Source: Caldisphaera sp. | GTDB taxonomy: Archaea > Thermoproteota > Thermoprotei_A > Sulfolobales > Acidilobaceae | Reading direction: 5' to 3' | Length of the DNA: 33,617 nt | Assembly (NCBI RefSeq): GCF_023256325.1 | Contig: NZ_JAGDXI010000028.1 | Location: 3,198-36,814 of the forward strand | Part shown: piece by piece, positions 25,731 to 33,617 of the stretch | Numbering within the stretch: the stretch's first letter is position 1 | How the letters are laid out: each line of letters begins with the position of its first letter | Notes under the pieces: generated by a model | Databases searched by the model: none | What the model was told of the DNA's origin: nothing | The model's input: only the letters and a program-made list of their open reading frames with translations | Program-made: the position numbers and the translations under genes

Positions 25731-25853
25731 ATGGGCATGAAAAAAGAAAATATTAAAAATATTAAAGAAGAAATCAGCGAGGAAGATAAATGGTATATGG
25801 AATGGTATATGATATTAAAGGATACACCTTTCCATGGAGCGCCAGGAGGTTAG
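25731..25853 (+). CDS. Small peptide of 40 residues ending in Gly-Gly
   Basis: ATG 25731 to TAG 25851-25853, too short for ordinary gene finding. The start is preceded by GTGGGAGGTAA, the strongest ribosome-binding element in the window, and by a TATA-like CTTTAAAA about 33 nt earlier. The N-terminal half is charged (KKENIKNIKEEISEEDK), the middle is aromatic (WYMEWYMILK), and the tail is DTPFHGAPGG. This leader-then-core shape, with a Gly-Gly end, recalls modified-peptide precursors or small protein modifiers, but no maturation enzyme is nearby and I recognise no family. It may be the start of a gene truncated by mutation, though codon use and signals argue for a real gene. Confidence 0.55.
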   Translation: MGMKKENIKNIKEEISEEDKWYMEWYMILKDTPFHGAPGG

Positions 25854-26003
25854 TACCATTTTTGTATAAATTGTATAAATTCTTAATAAAGTATCTGCTT
25901 TTTTTACATCAATTACAAATTTTGCCTTCTAATTAATAATAAAAAAGATAAAATATTATGGCAATTATAAAAAATTATTCATGCTTAATGCTTATTATTA
26001 AAA
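25854..26003. other. Spacer after the peptide gene
   Basis: A+T-rich, with a direct repeat GTATAAATT twice at about 25863-25882 and T runs near 25899-25907 that may end the peptide transcript. No gene seen. Confidence 0.35.
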
Positions 26004-28697
26004 TTATCTTAATCCCTTATGAATTTTCCTTAAAACATAATGCAATATACCACCATTCTTATAATATTCCACTTCTATTGGTGTATCTAATCTAACCTTT
26101 GCTTTAAATTCAATGACCTTTCCATTTTCTTTCTTCGCTTTAACTGTTAATAATTTTTTAGGAACCAAACCATCTTCTATACCTATGATATCATATATTT
26201 CGCTTCCATCTAATCCTAGTTCATCGGGTCCTTCATTAGGCATGAATTCTAATGGCAATATACCCATACCAACCAAGTTGCTTCTATGAATTCTCTCATA
26301 TGATTTCGCTATAACCGCCTTTACTCCTAATAGATACGGTCCTTTAGCCGCCCAATCTCTACTGCTCCCCATTCCGTATTGGTTTCTTCCTATAACTATA
26401 ACTGGTATTTTTTCTTGCTTATATTTAACAGAAGCATCAAATACATGCATTACCTCTTTTGTTGGCCAATATATTGTATATCCACCTTCTTTATCTTTTA
26501 CTAATAGATTTTTGAATTTGGGATTATCAAATGTACATCTCATCATAACTTCGTGATTACCTCTTCTACTTCCGCATGAATTCAGTTCATTTGGTTTAAC
26601 TCCTAACGATAACAAATATTGACCAGCTTTTGAATTAGGATTTATATTACCTGCTGGGCTTATATGATCAGTTGTAGTTCTATCTGGTGCGTAAATCAAC
26701 ACTCTAGCATTCTTAATATCACGCAAATCTTCTACGTTTTCTTTTAGTCCTTCAAAAAATGGAGGCTTCTTTATATAAGTACTATTTTTATCCCATTCAT
26801 ATGTTTCACTTTCTTTTACTTCAAGTTTATTCCATGCATCAGTTCCTTCAAATATATCACTATACTTCTCTTGATATACTTTTGGATCTAGTGCTACCTC
26901 CATAGCTTTCCTTACTTCATCACTATTAGGCCATATATCTTTTAAATATACTGCCTCGCCATTAGGATCATATCCTACAGGCTCTTTATCAAAGTCTATA
27001 TCAATTCTTCCAGCTAATGCATAAGCAACTACTAATGGAGGACTGGCTAGAAAAGCTCCACTTGCTAAAGGATGTACTCTACCTGAAAAGTTCCTGTTGC
27101 CGCTTAGCACAGCTGCTGCATATAGCCCTTCTTTTCTTAGAGTTTCTTCGATTTCTTTCCTTAACGGACCAGTATTTCCTATGCATACAGTACAACCATA
27201 ACCAGTTATGTGGAAACCTAAAGCTTCTAAATAAGGCAATAAGTTTAACTTTGTTAGATATTCTGTAACCACCCTGCTACCAGGAGCATTGCTTGTTTTT
27301 ACCCATGGCTTGACTTTAAGTCCTTTTTCAACTGCTTTTTTGGCAACTAACCCAGCAGCAATCATAACACTTGGATTGCTTGTATTTGTACAGCTAGTTA
27401 TCGCAGCTATAATTAGACTACCATCTTTTAATTCAACTAAATCATTTCCTAACTTTAATGTAACGGACTTGGGCTCTCTTTTCTTTTCACTTAAATATTT
27501 GCTTATTAAACCATTCAAGACTTCTTTTGCTTCTTTTAATGGAATTCTATCTTCAGGATTTGCAGGCCCAGCAATTGATGGCTCAACTTCTCCTAAATTT
27601 ATTACAACTACGTCGCTATATTTTGGTTCGCTGCTAGGATCATACCATAATCCTAATAACTTAGCTGCTTCAACTACAAATTCAACGTGCTTAGGATCTC
27701 TTCCTGAGCCTAACAAATATTGAACGGTTGCATCATCTATAGGGAAATACCCCATAGTAGCGCCATATTCAGGTGCCATGTTAGCCAATGTTGCTCTATC
27801 TGGCACGCTCAGCTTTTTAATACCTTCTCCATAAAATTCTACAAATTTTCCTACAACACCTTTCTTCCTAAGTTTTTCTGTTATATATAAAACCAAGTCT
27901 GTTGTAGTTACCCCCTCTTTTAATTCACCTATTAGTTTTACCCCTACTACTTCAGGTATGAGCATATAGTAAGGTTGACCTAATATTACTGCTTCTGCTT
28001 CTATACCACCTACCCCCCAACCTAATACGCCCAAGCCATTTATCATCGTCGTATGACTGTCTGTTCCTAAAACACTGTCTGGATACGCTGTAAGTCCTCT
28101 TTTTGATTCGCCAAGCCATATTACTTTAGCTAAATATTCTAAATTAACTTGATGTATTATACCTTTTCCTGGAGGAACAACTCTAAAATTCTTAAATGAT
28201 TTTTGAGCCCACTTTAAAAGCTTATATCTTTCTGAATTTCTTTCAAACTCCTTTTCCATATTCTTTTGCAATGCCGTAGAAGTTCCATAATAATCTACTT
28301 GCACACTATGATCTATAATTAAATCAACTGGAATTTGCGGATTAACTAGCTTTGGATCGTTTCCTAGATCTTTAAATGCATCTCTCATAGTTGCTAAATC
28401 AACAACGGCTGGTACCCCTGTAAAGTCTTGCATGACAACCCTAGTTGGATGTAAAGGAATCTCTTCTTTACCAGCATTTTTATCCCAGTTTAATATATTT
28501 TTCACATCCTCATCTCTTACAACAAAACCATCATAATTTCTTATTATATTTTCTATTAAAATCCTCATAGAATATGGTATTTCTTTTAATTTTCCTAATC
28601 CGAGTTCATCTATCTTATTTAAGTTTATTATGGAAGCTTTCCCTAAATATGTATCAATGTTTTCAAATAATTTGTCTATAGTTTCCTTCATTGCCAT
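26004..28697 (-). CDS. acnA: Aconitate hydratase (AcnA type)
   Basis: The citric-acid-cycle enzyme that converts citrate to isocitrate with a [4Fe-4S] cluster; 897 residues from ATG 28697. Cluster ligands are C436 (SCTNTSNPS), C502 and C505 (GCTVCIGNTG), almost the same numbers as in mammalian IRP1. The swivelling fourth domain has GSSRDWAAKG near residue 735. The open frame runs 36 codons further upstream (to 28805), but that extension is A+T rich and unlike aconitase, so ATG 28697 (or 28691) is chosen; a TATA-like CATATTTTA (28719-28728) supports it. Divergent from rfcS. Confidence 0.96.
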   Translation of the reverse strand: MAMKETIDKLFENIDTYLGKASIINLNKIDELGLGKLKEIPYSMRILIENIIRNYDGFVVRDEDVKNILNWDKNAGKEEIPLHPTRVVMQDFTGVPAVVDLATMRDAFKDLGNDPKLVNPQIPVDLIIDHSVQVDYYGTSTALQKNMEKEFERNSERYKLLKWAQKSFKNFRVVPPGKGIIHQVNLEYLAKVIWLGESKRGLTAYPDSVLGTDSHTTMINGLGVLGWGVGGIEAEAVILGQPYYMLIPEVVGVKLIGELKEGVTTTDLVLYITEKLRKKGVVGKFVEFYGEGIKKLSVPDRATLANMAPEYGATMGYFPIDDATVQYLLGSGRDPKHVEFVVEAAKLLGLWYDPSSEPKYSDVVVINLGEVEPSIAGPANPEDRIPLKEAKEVLNGLISKYLSEKKREPKSVTLKLGNDLVELKDGSLIIAAITSCTNTSNPSVMIAAGLVAKKAVEKGLKVKPWVKTSNAPGSRVVTEYLTKLNLLPYLEALGFHITGYGCTVCIGNTGPLRKEIEETLRKEGLYAAAVLSGNRNFSGRVHPLASGAFLASPPLVVAYALAGRIDIDFDKEPVGYDPNGEAVYLKDIWPNSDEVRKAMEVALDPKVYQEKYSDIFEGTDAWNKLEVKESETYEWDKNSTYIKKPPFFEGLKENVEDLRDIKNARVLIYAPDRTTTDHISPAGNINPNSKAGQYLLSLGVKPNELNSCGSRRGNHEVMMRCTFDNPKFKNLLVKDKEGGYTIYWPTKEVMHVFDASVKYKQEKIPVIVIGRNQYGMGSSRDWAAKGPYLLGVKAVIAKSYERIHRSNLVGMGILPLEFMPNEGPDELGLDGSEIYDIIGIEDGLVPKKLLTVKAKKENGKVIEFKAKVRLDTPIEVEYYKNGGILHYVLRKIHKGLR

Positions 28698-28718
28698 TTC
28701 TGGCACCCAATTAATTTG

Positions 28719-28728
28719 TAAAATATGA
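28719..28728 (-). promoter_or_regulatory. TATA box of the aconitase gene
   Basis: On the minus strand CATATTTTAC is centred about 26 nt before ATG 28697, and shows that the longer open frame is not the real start. Confidence 0.5.
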
Positions 28729-28823
28729 GTTATTAAAGCGTGATATATTAATTTTATATAACTTTTATAACAAGGAGTGTTTAATTTAAATTTCTGGAGA
28801 TACATCTTATATACGGTGAAAAA

Positions 28824-29801
28824 ATGAGTTCAGTTACAGAACTTCTATGGACTGAAAAATATAGACCAAGATCTTTAAAGGATATAATAAATCAACAAGA
28901 TATAACAGCCAGACTTATGAAATTTGTTAATGAAAAAAATATGCCCCATTTACTTTTTGCAGGTCCGCCAGGAACTGGTAAGACCACTGCAGCGCATGCA
29001 TTAGCTCATGATTTATATGGCGATGCTTATCAACAGTTTATGCTAGAGTTAAATGCAAGCGACGAAAGAGGTATAGATACCATAAGAGAAAAAGTAAAAG
29101 AATTTGCTAGAAGCAAAACACCACCGGATATTCCATTTAAAATCATATTATTGGATGAAGCAGATAATATGACTAGTGATGCACAGCAAGCTTTAAGAAG
29201 GCTTATGGAGCTATATAGCGCTTCAACAAGGTTCATTTTGGCAGCCAATTATCCATCAAAAATTATAGATGCTATACAAAGCAGATGTGCTTTTTTCAGG
29301 TTTACGTCCTTAAAAAAAGAAGATGTTGTAAATCGTCTTAAATATATAGCTGATAAAGAAAAAATTGATTATGAAGAAGAGGCATTAGATATAATATTTG
29401 AAATATCTGAAGGAGATATGAGAAAGGCTATAAATGTTTTACAGGCATCAGCTTATTTAGGCAAGGTATCTTCAGATCTTGTATTTAAAGTAGTTGGTAT
29501 GGCTAGGCCAAAAGATGTTAGAGATATGATAGAAACCGCATTAAAAGGAAATTTTATTGAAGCAAGAGAATTATTAAGGAAAGTAATGATAGAATATGGT
29601 TTAAGCGGTGAAGATGTAGTAAGACAAATACATAGAGAAATAATGGGGTCAGATATAAAGATAAGCGAAGAGTTGAGGGTTTTAATTGCTGATTATCTTG
29701 GAGAAGTTCATTTTAGAATTGCTGAAGGTAGTGATGAAGATATTCAGCTCAGCGCATTTTTAGCATGGCTTTCTATGATGGGTAAAAAGTTGGGTGCCTA
29801 A
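28824..29801 (+). CDS. rfcS: Replication factor C small subunit
   Basis: The small subunit of the archaeal clamp loader (325 residues), which with one large subunit opens and loads PCNA on DNA. RFC box II-type start LLWTEKYRPRSLKDIINQ (8-25), Walker A GPPGTGKT (47-54), Walker B DEAD (111-114), SRC arginine-finger motif (153-155), and GDMRKAINVLQ (sensor 2, about 198-208). The collar domain follows. No intein. GGTGA stands 5 nt before the ATG. The large subunit starts 2 nt after its stop, so they form one operon with the stoichiometry set by translation. Confidence 0.98.
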   Translation: MSSVTELLWTEKYRPRSLKDIINQQDITARLMKFVNEKNMPHLLFAGPPGTGKTTAAHALAHDLYGDAYQQFMLELNASDERGIDTIREKVKEFARSKTPPDIPFKIILLDEADNMTSDAQQALRRLMELYSASTRFILAANYPSKIIDAIQSRCAFFRFTSLKKEDVVNRLKYIADKEKIDYEEEALDIIFEISEGDMRKAINVLQASAYLGKVSSDLVFKVVGMARPKDVRDMIETALKGNFIEARELLRKVMIEYGLSGEDVVRQIHREIMGSDIKISEELRVLIADYLGEVHFRIAEGSDEDIQLSAFLAWLSMMGKKLGA

Positions 29802-29803
29802 AT

Positions 29804-31222
29804 TTGCAAACTGAAATGAAAATACCATGGATAATCAAATATAGACCAAAAAAAGTTGACGATGTAATAAATCAAGAAGAAGCTAAAAGTCAAATCTTAA
29901 CTTGGCTGCACTCATGGCTTGAAGGTAGAAGACCTGAGAAAAAAGCTTTGCTTCTGTATGGCCCTCCAGGCGTTGGGAAGACAAGTCTTGTTGAGGCAAT
30001 TGTTAAAGAATATGACCTAGAATTACTTGAATTAAATGCTAGCGACTATAGAAGAACCCAAGACATTAGAAAAACTGTTGCTATTGCCTCTCAAAAAAGA
30101 CCTTTATTTAAGAGAATGACATTAATTCTAATGGATGAAGTTGATGGATTAAGCCCCAGGGGCGATATAGGAGGAATTGATGAATTAATTAAAATAATTC
30201 CTAATACAATTAATCCAATTATATTAACCGCCAATGACCCTTGGAAGGATCAATTAAGACCTTTAAGAGAACTAGTTTCTATGGTAGAGTTTAAATCTCT
30301 AACCTTGAATCAAACTATATCTGTTCTACAAAACATTTGCAATAAAGAAAAAATAGAATGTGAAAGAGAGGCTTTAAAATTTATAGCAGAGAGAAGCATG
30401 GGAGATTTAAGAGGAGCAATAAATGATTTAGAGTCAGTTGCAGAAGGTTATGGAAAGGTTACGTATAATATTGTATCATTAGTTATCAAGGGTAGGGATA
30501 AAAGTATTGATCTATGGAGGACCCTTAACGGAGTTTTTTATGCAAAAGAAGCATGGCAAGCTAAAAGATCGGTTACAAATTCAGAAGAAGATTACGAAAC
30601 ATTAATGGCCTGGTTTAATGATAATGTTCCACTAAAATACGGCGATTATGAAGATTTATTTAGAGCATTGGACTCTTTATCAAGGGCATCACTATTTTTG
30701 AGAAGAGCAAAGTCTGGAAATTGGGATATGCTATCATATGTTTTTGATTTAATAGGTCCTGGGATTACCTTTTCAAGAAAAAATGGAGAACTGTTAAAAA
30801 ATAGGTTTTCTTATCCAGAGAGAATTAAAATCATGGCGCAACTCAAAGGTTTAAGAGAGAGCAGAGATAGAATAGCAGGCATCTTAGCTAAAAGATTGCA
30901 TACCTCTCAGAGGTTTGTTAAATCTGATTTAATGCAATATATAATAGTTATGCTAAGATATGGCAATATAGAAAAAGCGGCTATGCTATCAAGGGCTTAC
31001 GGATTTAATGAGGATGATCTAAAATACTTAACTGGTAATAGATATAAGGACATACAAAAAGAAATAGAATTGTTAAAAGAAGGAAGAAGTGTGGAAGAAA
31101 AAGAAGTAAGTAAAGTAAGAAGTGTGGAAGAAAAAGAAAAAAGGCATGTTTCTTTAGAGACCTTTGGAGCCAAACCGACAAACAAAGAAGAATCTAAGAA
31201 AAAATACAGAAAAAGCAAATAA
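29804..31222 (+). CDS. rfcL: Replication factor C large subunit
   Basis: The large clamp-loader subunit (472 residues). IPWIIKYRPKKVDDVINQ (7-24), Walker A GPPGVGKT (53-60), Walker B DEVDG (111-115), GDLRGAINDLES (sensor 2 region), and a collar domain to about 420. The tail is highly charged with an 11-residue duplication (RSVEEKE twice) and ends in a basic stretch; HVSLETFGAK near 453 might be a weak PCNA-binding (PIP-like) motif, but it lacks the normal glutamine and double aromatic. Start TTG at 29804, with GGGTG just before, or ATG 29816 removing four residues. Confidence 0.97.
   Translation: MQTEMKIPWIIKYRPKKVDDVINQEEAKSQILTWLHSWLEGRRPEKKALLLYGPPGVGKTSLVEAIVKEYDLELLELNASDYRRTQDIRKTVAIASQKRPLFKRMTLILMDEVDGLSPRGDIGGIDELIKIIPNTINPIILTANDPWKDQLRPLRELVSMVEFKSLTLNQTISVLQNICNKEKIECEREALKFIAERSMGDLRGAINDLESVAEGYGKVTYNIVSLVIKGRDKSIDLWRTLNGVFYAKEAWQAKRSVTNSEEDYETLMAWFNDNVPLKYGDYEDLFRALDSLSRASLFLRRAKSGNWDMLSYVFDLIGPGITFSRKNGELLKNRFSYPERIKIMAQLKGLRESRDRIAGILAKRLHTSQRFVKSDLMQYIIVMLRYGNIEKAAMLSRAYGFNEDDLKYLTGNRYKDIQKEIELLKEGRSVEEKEVSKVRSVEEKEKRHVSLETFGAKPTNKEESKKKYRKSK
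31084..31138 (+). repeat. 33-bp duplication in the rfcL tail
   Basis: The same 22-nt purine-rich stretch occurs at 31084-31105 and 31117-31138, an offset of 33 bp or 11 codons, giving RSVEEKE twice. The frame is kept. It lies in the disordered tail, where length can vary. Confidence 0.8.
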
Positions 31223-31223
31223 T

Positions 31224-31328
31224 TTAGTGAGCAAATATTAATCCTATGACTGGTATTAAAAACACGACTATCAATATTATAGCAAATATTACTAGCAAGG
31301 TCTTCTTTTTTGATTTATTTCTTGACAT
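31224..31328 (-). CDS. Small single-span membrane peptide, 34 residues
   Basis: ATG 31328 to TAA 31224. Basic start MSRNKSKKK, then a hydrophobic helix TLLVIFAIILIVVFLIPVIGLIF and a short AH tail. An AAGGGAG element lies 6-12 nt before the ATG, and a TATA-like CTTAAATAT at about 31362-31370. Basic N-terminus and one helix suggest a membrane-anchored peptide with its tail outside; no family is recognised. It ends 2 nt from the rfcL stop, facing it. Confidence 0.5.
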   Translation of the reverse strand: MSRNKSKKKTLLVIFAIILIVVFLIPVIGLIFAH

Positions 31329-31517
31329 TCTTAACTCCCTTCTATTTTGTATATCTTGCATATTTAAGGTTATATCGATTTTTGATTAAAACGTAAAGTT
31401 TTATATTTTGCAAGCATTAAAATTATCAAGACGGTCTAAATAGCACTCTGTTTTATTAAATTAAAATTTATAAAAGTAAAAAATATTTAAAATATTAAAA
31501 TAAAATTGTTTATAAAA
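31329..31517. other. A+T-rich spacer
   Basis: It contains promoter sequence for the small membrane peptide and the downstream end of the permease gene, with A/T runs. No gene or RNA was recognised. Confidence 0.4.
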
Positions 31518-33437
31518 TTATTTATTATTTTCATTTTTTGTTATATCGATTCCCATGTTTTTCATTACTATTACAAGATCATCTGTCAATATACCACTAA
31601 GAGCTGAATATACAAACAATATTGCTCCAACAACAGCAGCTAACAACATATCCCAAGGATATGGTACTATAGCATAACCGGAGTATGGACCTAATGAACT
31701 AACATATTCAACTATTAACCCAGCAAAAATTACTACGATAACCCATAAACCAGCCTTTATCTGTGATTTACCATAACTAGATATACCTCTATAAAGCACA
31801 TATGTGAATAGCAGTGTTGTTATTAGATTAATAACTACCCATAAAACAAAGTTTGGAAGCGTCTCCGCTAATACCTGACTAAATGGCGGTGGACTTGAAC
31901 TACTAAGAACTGACGCTTTAACGACAACTCCATAATCCAAAAGCCAAATTGTTGTTACAGCAAGTATTACCCAATAAACAATACCCAAAAATATGCCTAA
32001 TAATCTATTGCTTCCTAGTCTCTTTGGCATAGTATACATATAGAAAATAGGTATACCAGCTAAAATTAATGCATCTACTGCCCATAAAACGGAAAAAGTG
32101 CTCCAATATACTATCATAAATGCTGCAACAAAAGCTATGCCACCTAGAACCCAGGGGAAAGGTAGCTTTAATGGTCTATGCGCGCTAGGTGCAGTTCTTC
32201 TAAATACAACTAGAGCTGAACCACCTATCATATAAGTGAACACTGTAGTAGTTGAAATAAATCCGACTATTAAAACCCAAGCTGGGTACGGTATTAGGAA
32301 TATTGCGCCTATCAGCCATGATGCAAGTAATGAGACCCATGGTATCTTATGCTTATTTAACCATAGAAATGCATCCGGCAAATGTCCGTCCGTAGCCATG
32401 CCATAAAATACTCTAGTTGTAGTTCCTTCGTATATCCATCCAGTACCTGACGGTGATACTATAGCATCTATAAGTAGAAATATGCCCCAGCCTACAAGTA
32501 TTGGTATTGCTGAAATTTTTAAAATTTGATAAAATGGACCTTTACTCAATACTGAATACTGCAAAGCAGTCCAATTACCAGGTGTTATAGTCATATTTGA
32601 AGCCGCAGATAGTTTAACCCAATCTATTCCACCCGTAAATGCAACCTGCAACAATACATATATTGCAACTACAATCAAAAACCCTAAAAGCGTTCCTAAT
32701 GGAACATCTCTTTTTGGATTTTTGGCTTCTCCTGCATATTCTAATCCTTGCCTAAAACCTAAATAAGCAAATACTATACCAGTTGTTGGAAGTGCAAAGA
32801 ATACTGGTGACGTCCCGTAAGGCAAGAATGATGGAGTTACAAAATTCTTTGGATGGAAGTAAAATGACATTAACAATATTATAGTTATTAGAGGGACAAG
32901 AAGTTTCCACCATCCTACGGCAGTGTTAGTTTTACCCATTACATGAACTCCAAAATAATTTAACAAGAAGAAAAACGTCAGAAATGCAAAGGCAACTAAG
33001 ACACCCAAAGCAGTAAGATAGCCTGAAGTATTAACTAATCCTGGCACATATGAAGCCATATATGTAACAACAGCTTCTGCTTCAGCTGGCGCAACAGTCA
33101 TAGCACTAAGCAGATATGCCCAAGCAAGTACATATGAAGTAAGACTTCCATGAGAATATTGTGGATATCTAACTATAGCTCCCGTTTTTGGTATCATACC
33201 TGATAGTTCCGCAAACGCCAACGCGACAAAAAACATCAAAATGCCTGCAATTAACCAAGATAATATAGCCCCAGGACCTACAAGTGTACCTGCATATAAA
33301 GCTCCAAAAAGCCATCCTGAACCAATCATTGCTCCTACAACTAAATAAGCTATATCCCAAACACCTAATGCCTTTCTAAGCTGTTTGTCTGCCTCTTCTG
33401 CTCTATTAATATATTTTTCCTCTCCCAAAAACACCAC
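31518..33437 (-). CDS. APC-superfamily amino acid permease
   Basis: A large amino acid/polyamine transporter (639 residues; about twelve to fourteen membrane helices). VVGAMIGSGWLFGALYAG (about 34-51) is the first-helix signature that binds the substrate backbone, and FAYLGFRQGLEYAGEAKNPKRDVP (about 224-247) corresponds to the family's helix 6 and following loop. The tail has two further hydrophobic segments and a short acidic/polar end. Substrate not determinable. The start is GTG at 33437, or a TTG at 33428 preceded by GGTGGTG. Upstream 180 bp to the window end are A+T rich with no gene. Confidence 0.9.
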   Translation of the reverse strand: MVFLGEEKYINRAEEADKQLRKALGVWDIAYLVVGAMIGSGWLFGALYAGTLVGPGAILSWLIAGILMFFVALAFAELSGMIPKTGAIVRYPQYSHGSLTSYVLAWAYLLSAMTVAPAEAEAVVTYMASYVPGLVNTSGYLTALGVLVAFAFLTFFFLLNYFGVHVMGKTNTAVGWWKLLVPLITIILLMSFYFHPKNFVTPSFLPYGTSPVFFALPTTGIVFAYLGFRQGLEYAGEAKNPKRDVPLGTLLGFLIVVAIYVLLQVAFTGGIDWVKLSAASNMTITPGNWTALQYSVLSKGPFYQILKISAIPILVGWGIFLLIDAIVSPSGTGWIYEGTTTRVFYGMATDGHLPDAFLWLNKHKIPWVSLLASWLIGAIFLIPYPAWVLIVGFISTTTVFTYMIGGSALVVFRRTAPSAHRPLKLPFPWVLGGIAFVAAFMIVYWSTFSVLWAVDALILAGIPIFYMYTMPKRLGSNRLLGIFLGIVYWVILAVTTIWLLDYGVVVKASVLSSSSPPPFSQVLAETLPNFVLWVVINLITTLLFTYVLYRGISSYGKSQIKAGLWVIVVIFAGLIVEYVSSLGPYSGYAIVPYPWDMLLAAVVGAILFVYSALSGILTDDLVIVMKNMGIDITKNENNK

Positions 33438-33617
33438 CTAACTGGTAATCATTAACACTAAAAATGGTTTAAAAATATTTTATTTAGAAAGTATATATGT
33501 GGGATTAATTAAATTTATGATATAACCTAAATTTTTATTAATAAAATAATTTTATATTGACTAAATTTTTAAAAATTATATTAATTTCCAATTATAAATA
33601 AATATATAGTTATATAT
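33438..33617. other. A+T-rich end of the window
   Basis: Promoter region of the permease; no reading frame or structured RNA was seen. Confidence 0.4.

Noticed and set aside
28698-28805. Open frame extending aconitase by 36 codons upstream
   Set aside because: The extension is A+T rich and unlike aconitase, the cluster cysteines number correctly only from 28697, and a TATA box lies inside the extension.

Overview
The window comes from a thermophilic crenarchaeon (Thermoproteota). The evidence is archaeal 23S rRNA that is very G+C rich beside A+T-rich protein genes, an archaeal replication set (MCM, GINS, Orc1/Cdc6, RFC small and large), archaeal ribosomal proteins, RtcB, an archaemetzincin, a C/D box guide RNA, and genes with GGTGA-type ribosome binding sites or apparently leaderless starts. 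The low G+C of the coding DNA with acidothermophile-like content suggests an Acidilobales/Caldisphaera-like organism. That genus-level guess is inference.

Layout. 1 to about 2036 (+): the 3' part of the 23S rRNA gene, interrupted by three insertions that look like archaeal introns (713-755, 771-1003, 1028-1068) and leave exons of only 15 and 24 nt; no 5S gene follows. 2153-6417: TrpB2-type tryptophan synthase (-), M20 amidohydrolase (+), single-cysteine peroxiredoxin (+), Mrp/NBP35 ATPase (+). 6427-8545 (-): ribosomal proteins uL3-uL4-uL23, cut off from the rest of the usual cluster. 8653-10307: RNA ligase RtcB (-) and tRNA-His (+). 10401-12001 (+): a small unknown gene, a C/D box sRNA, and a saccharopine dehydrogenase-like gene. 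11994-18967 (-): Hel308-like helicase, MCM, GINS23, MoaC, a winged-helix protein and Orc1/Cdc6. 19083-20272 (-): an unknown protein and endonuclease III. 20391-20942 (+): archaemetzincin. 20932-25467 (-): Lrp regulator, geranylgeranyl-reductase-like flavoprotein, a relic of an IS200/IS605 end, a dolichol/phytol-kinase-like membrane protein, a UbiA prenyltransferase and an MFS transporter. 25731-25853 (+): an unlisted 40-residue peptide gene ending in Gly-Gly. 26004-28697 (-): aconitase. 28824-31222 (+): RFC small and large subunits. 31224-31328 (-): a 34-residue membrane peptide. 31518-33437 (-): APC-type amino acid permease.

How the parts connect. Replication and repair dominate the centre: GINS23-MCM is an overlapping pair, Orc1/Cdc6 lies upstream on the same strand, and the clamp loader pair is about 10 kb away. 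A second theme is RNA processing: intron-rich rRNA, the exon ligase RtcB, and a C/D guide RNA whose D' guide matches the 15-nt 23S exon. A third is isoprenoid lipid chemistry (reductase, kinase-like protein, prenyltransferase).

The most notable observations are (i) substitutions in the 23S peptidyl-transferase centre at positions that are nearly invariant in life, (ii) clustered short insertions around helices 69-71, (iii) the guide RNA lodged in the 5' leader of a protein gene and predicted to target C1920 inside the micro-exon, and (iv) the 40-residue peptide gene.
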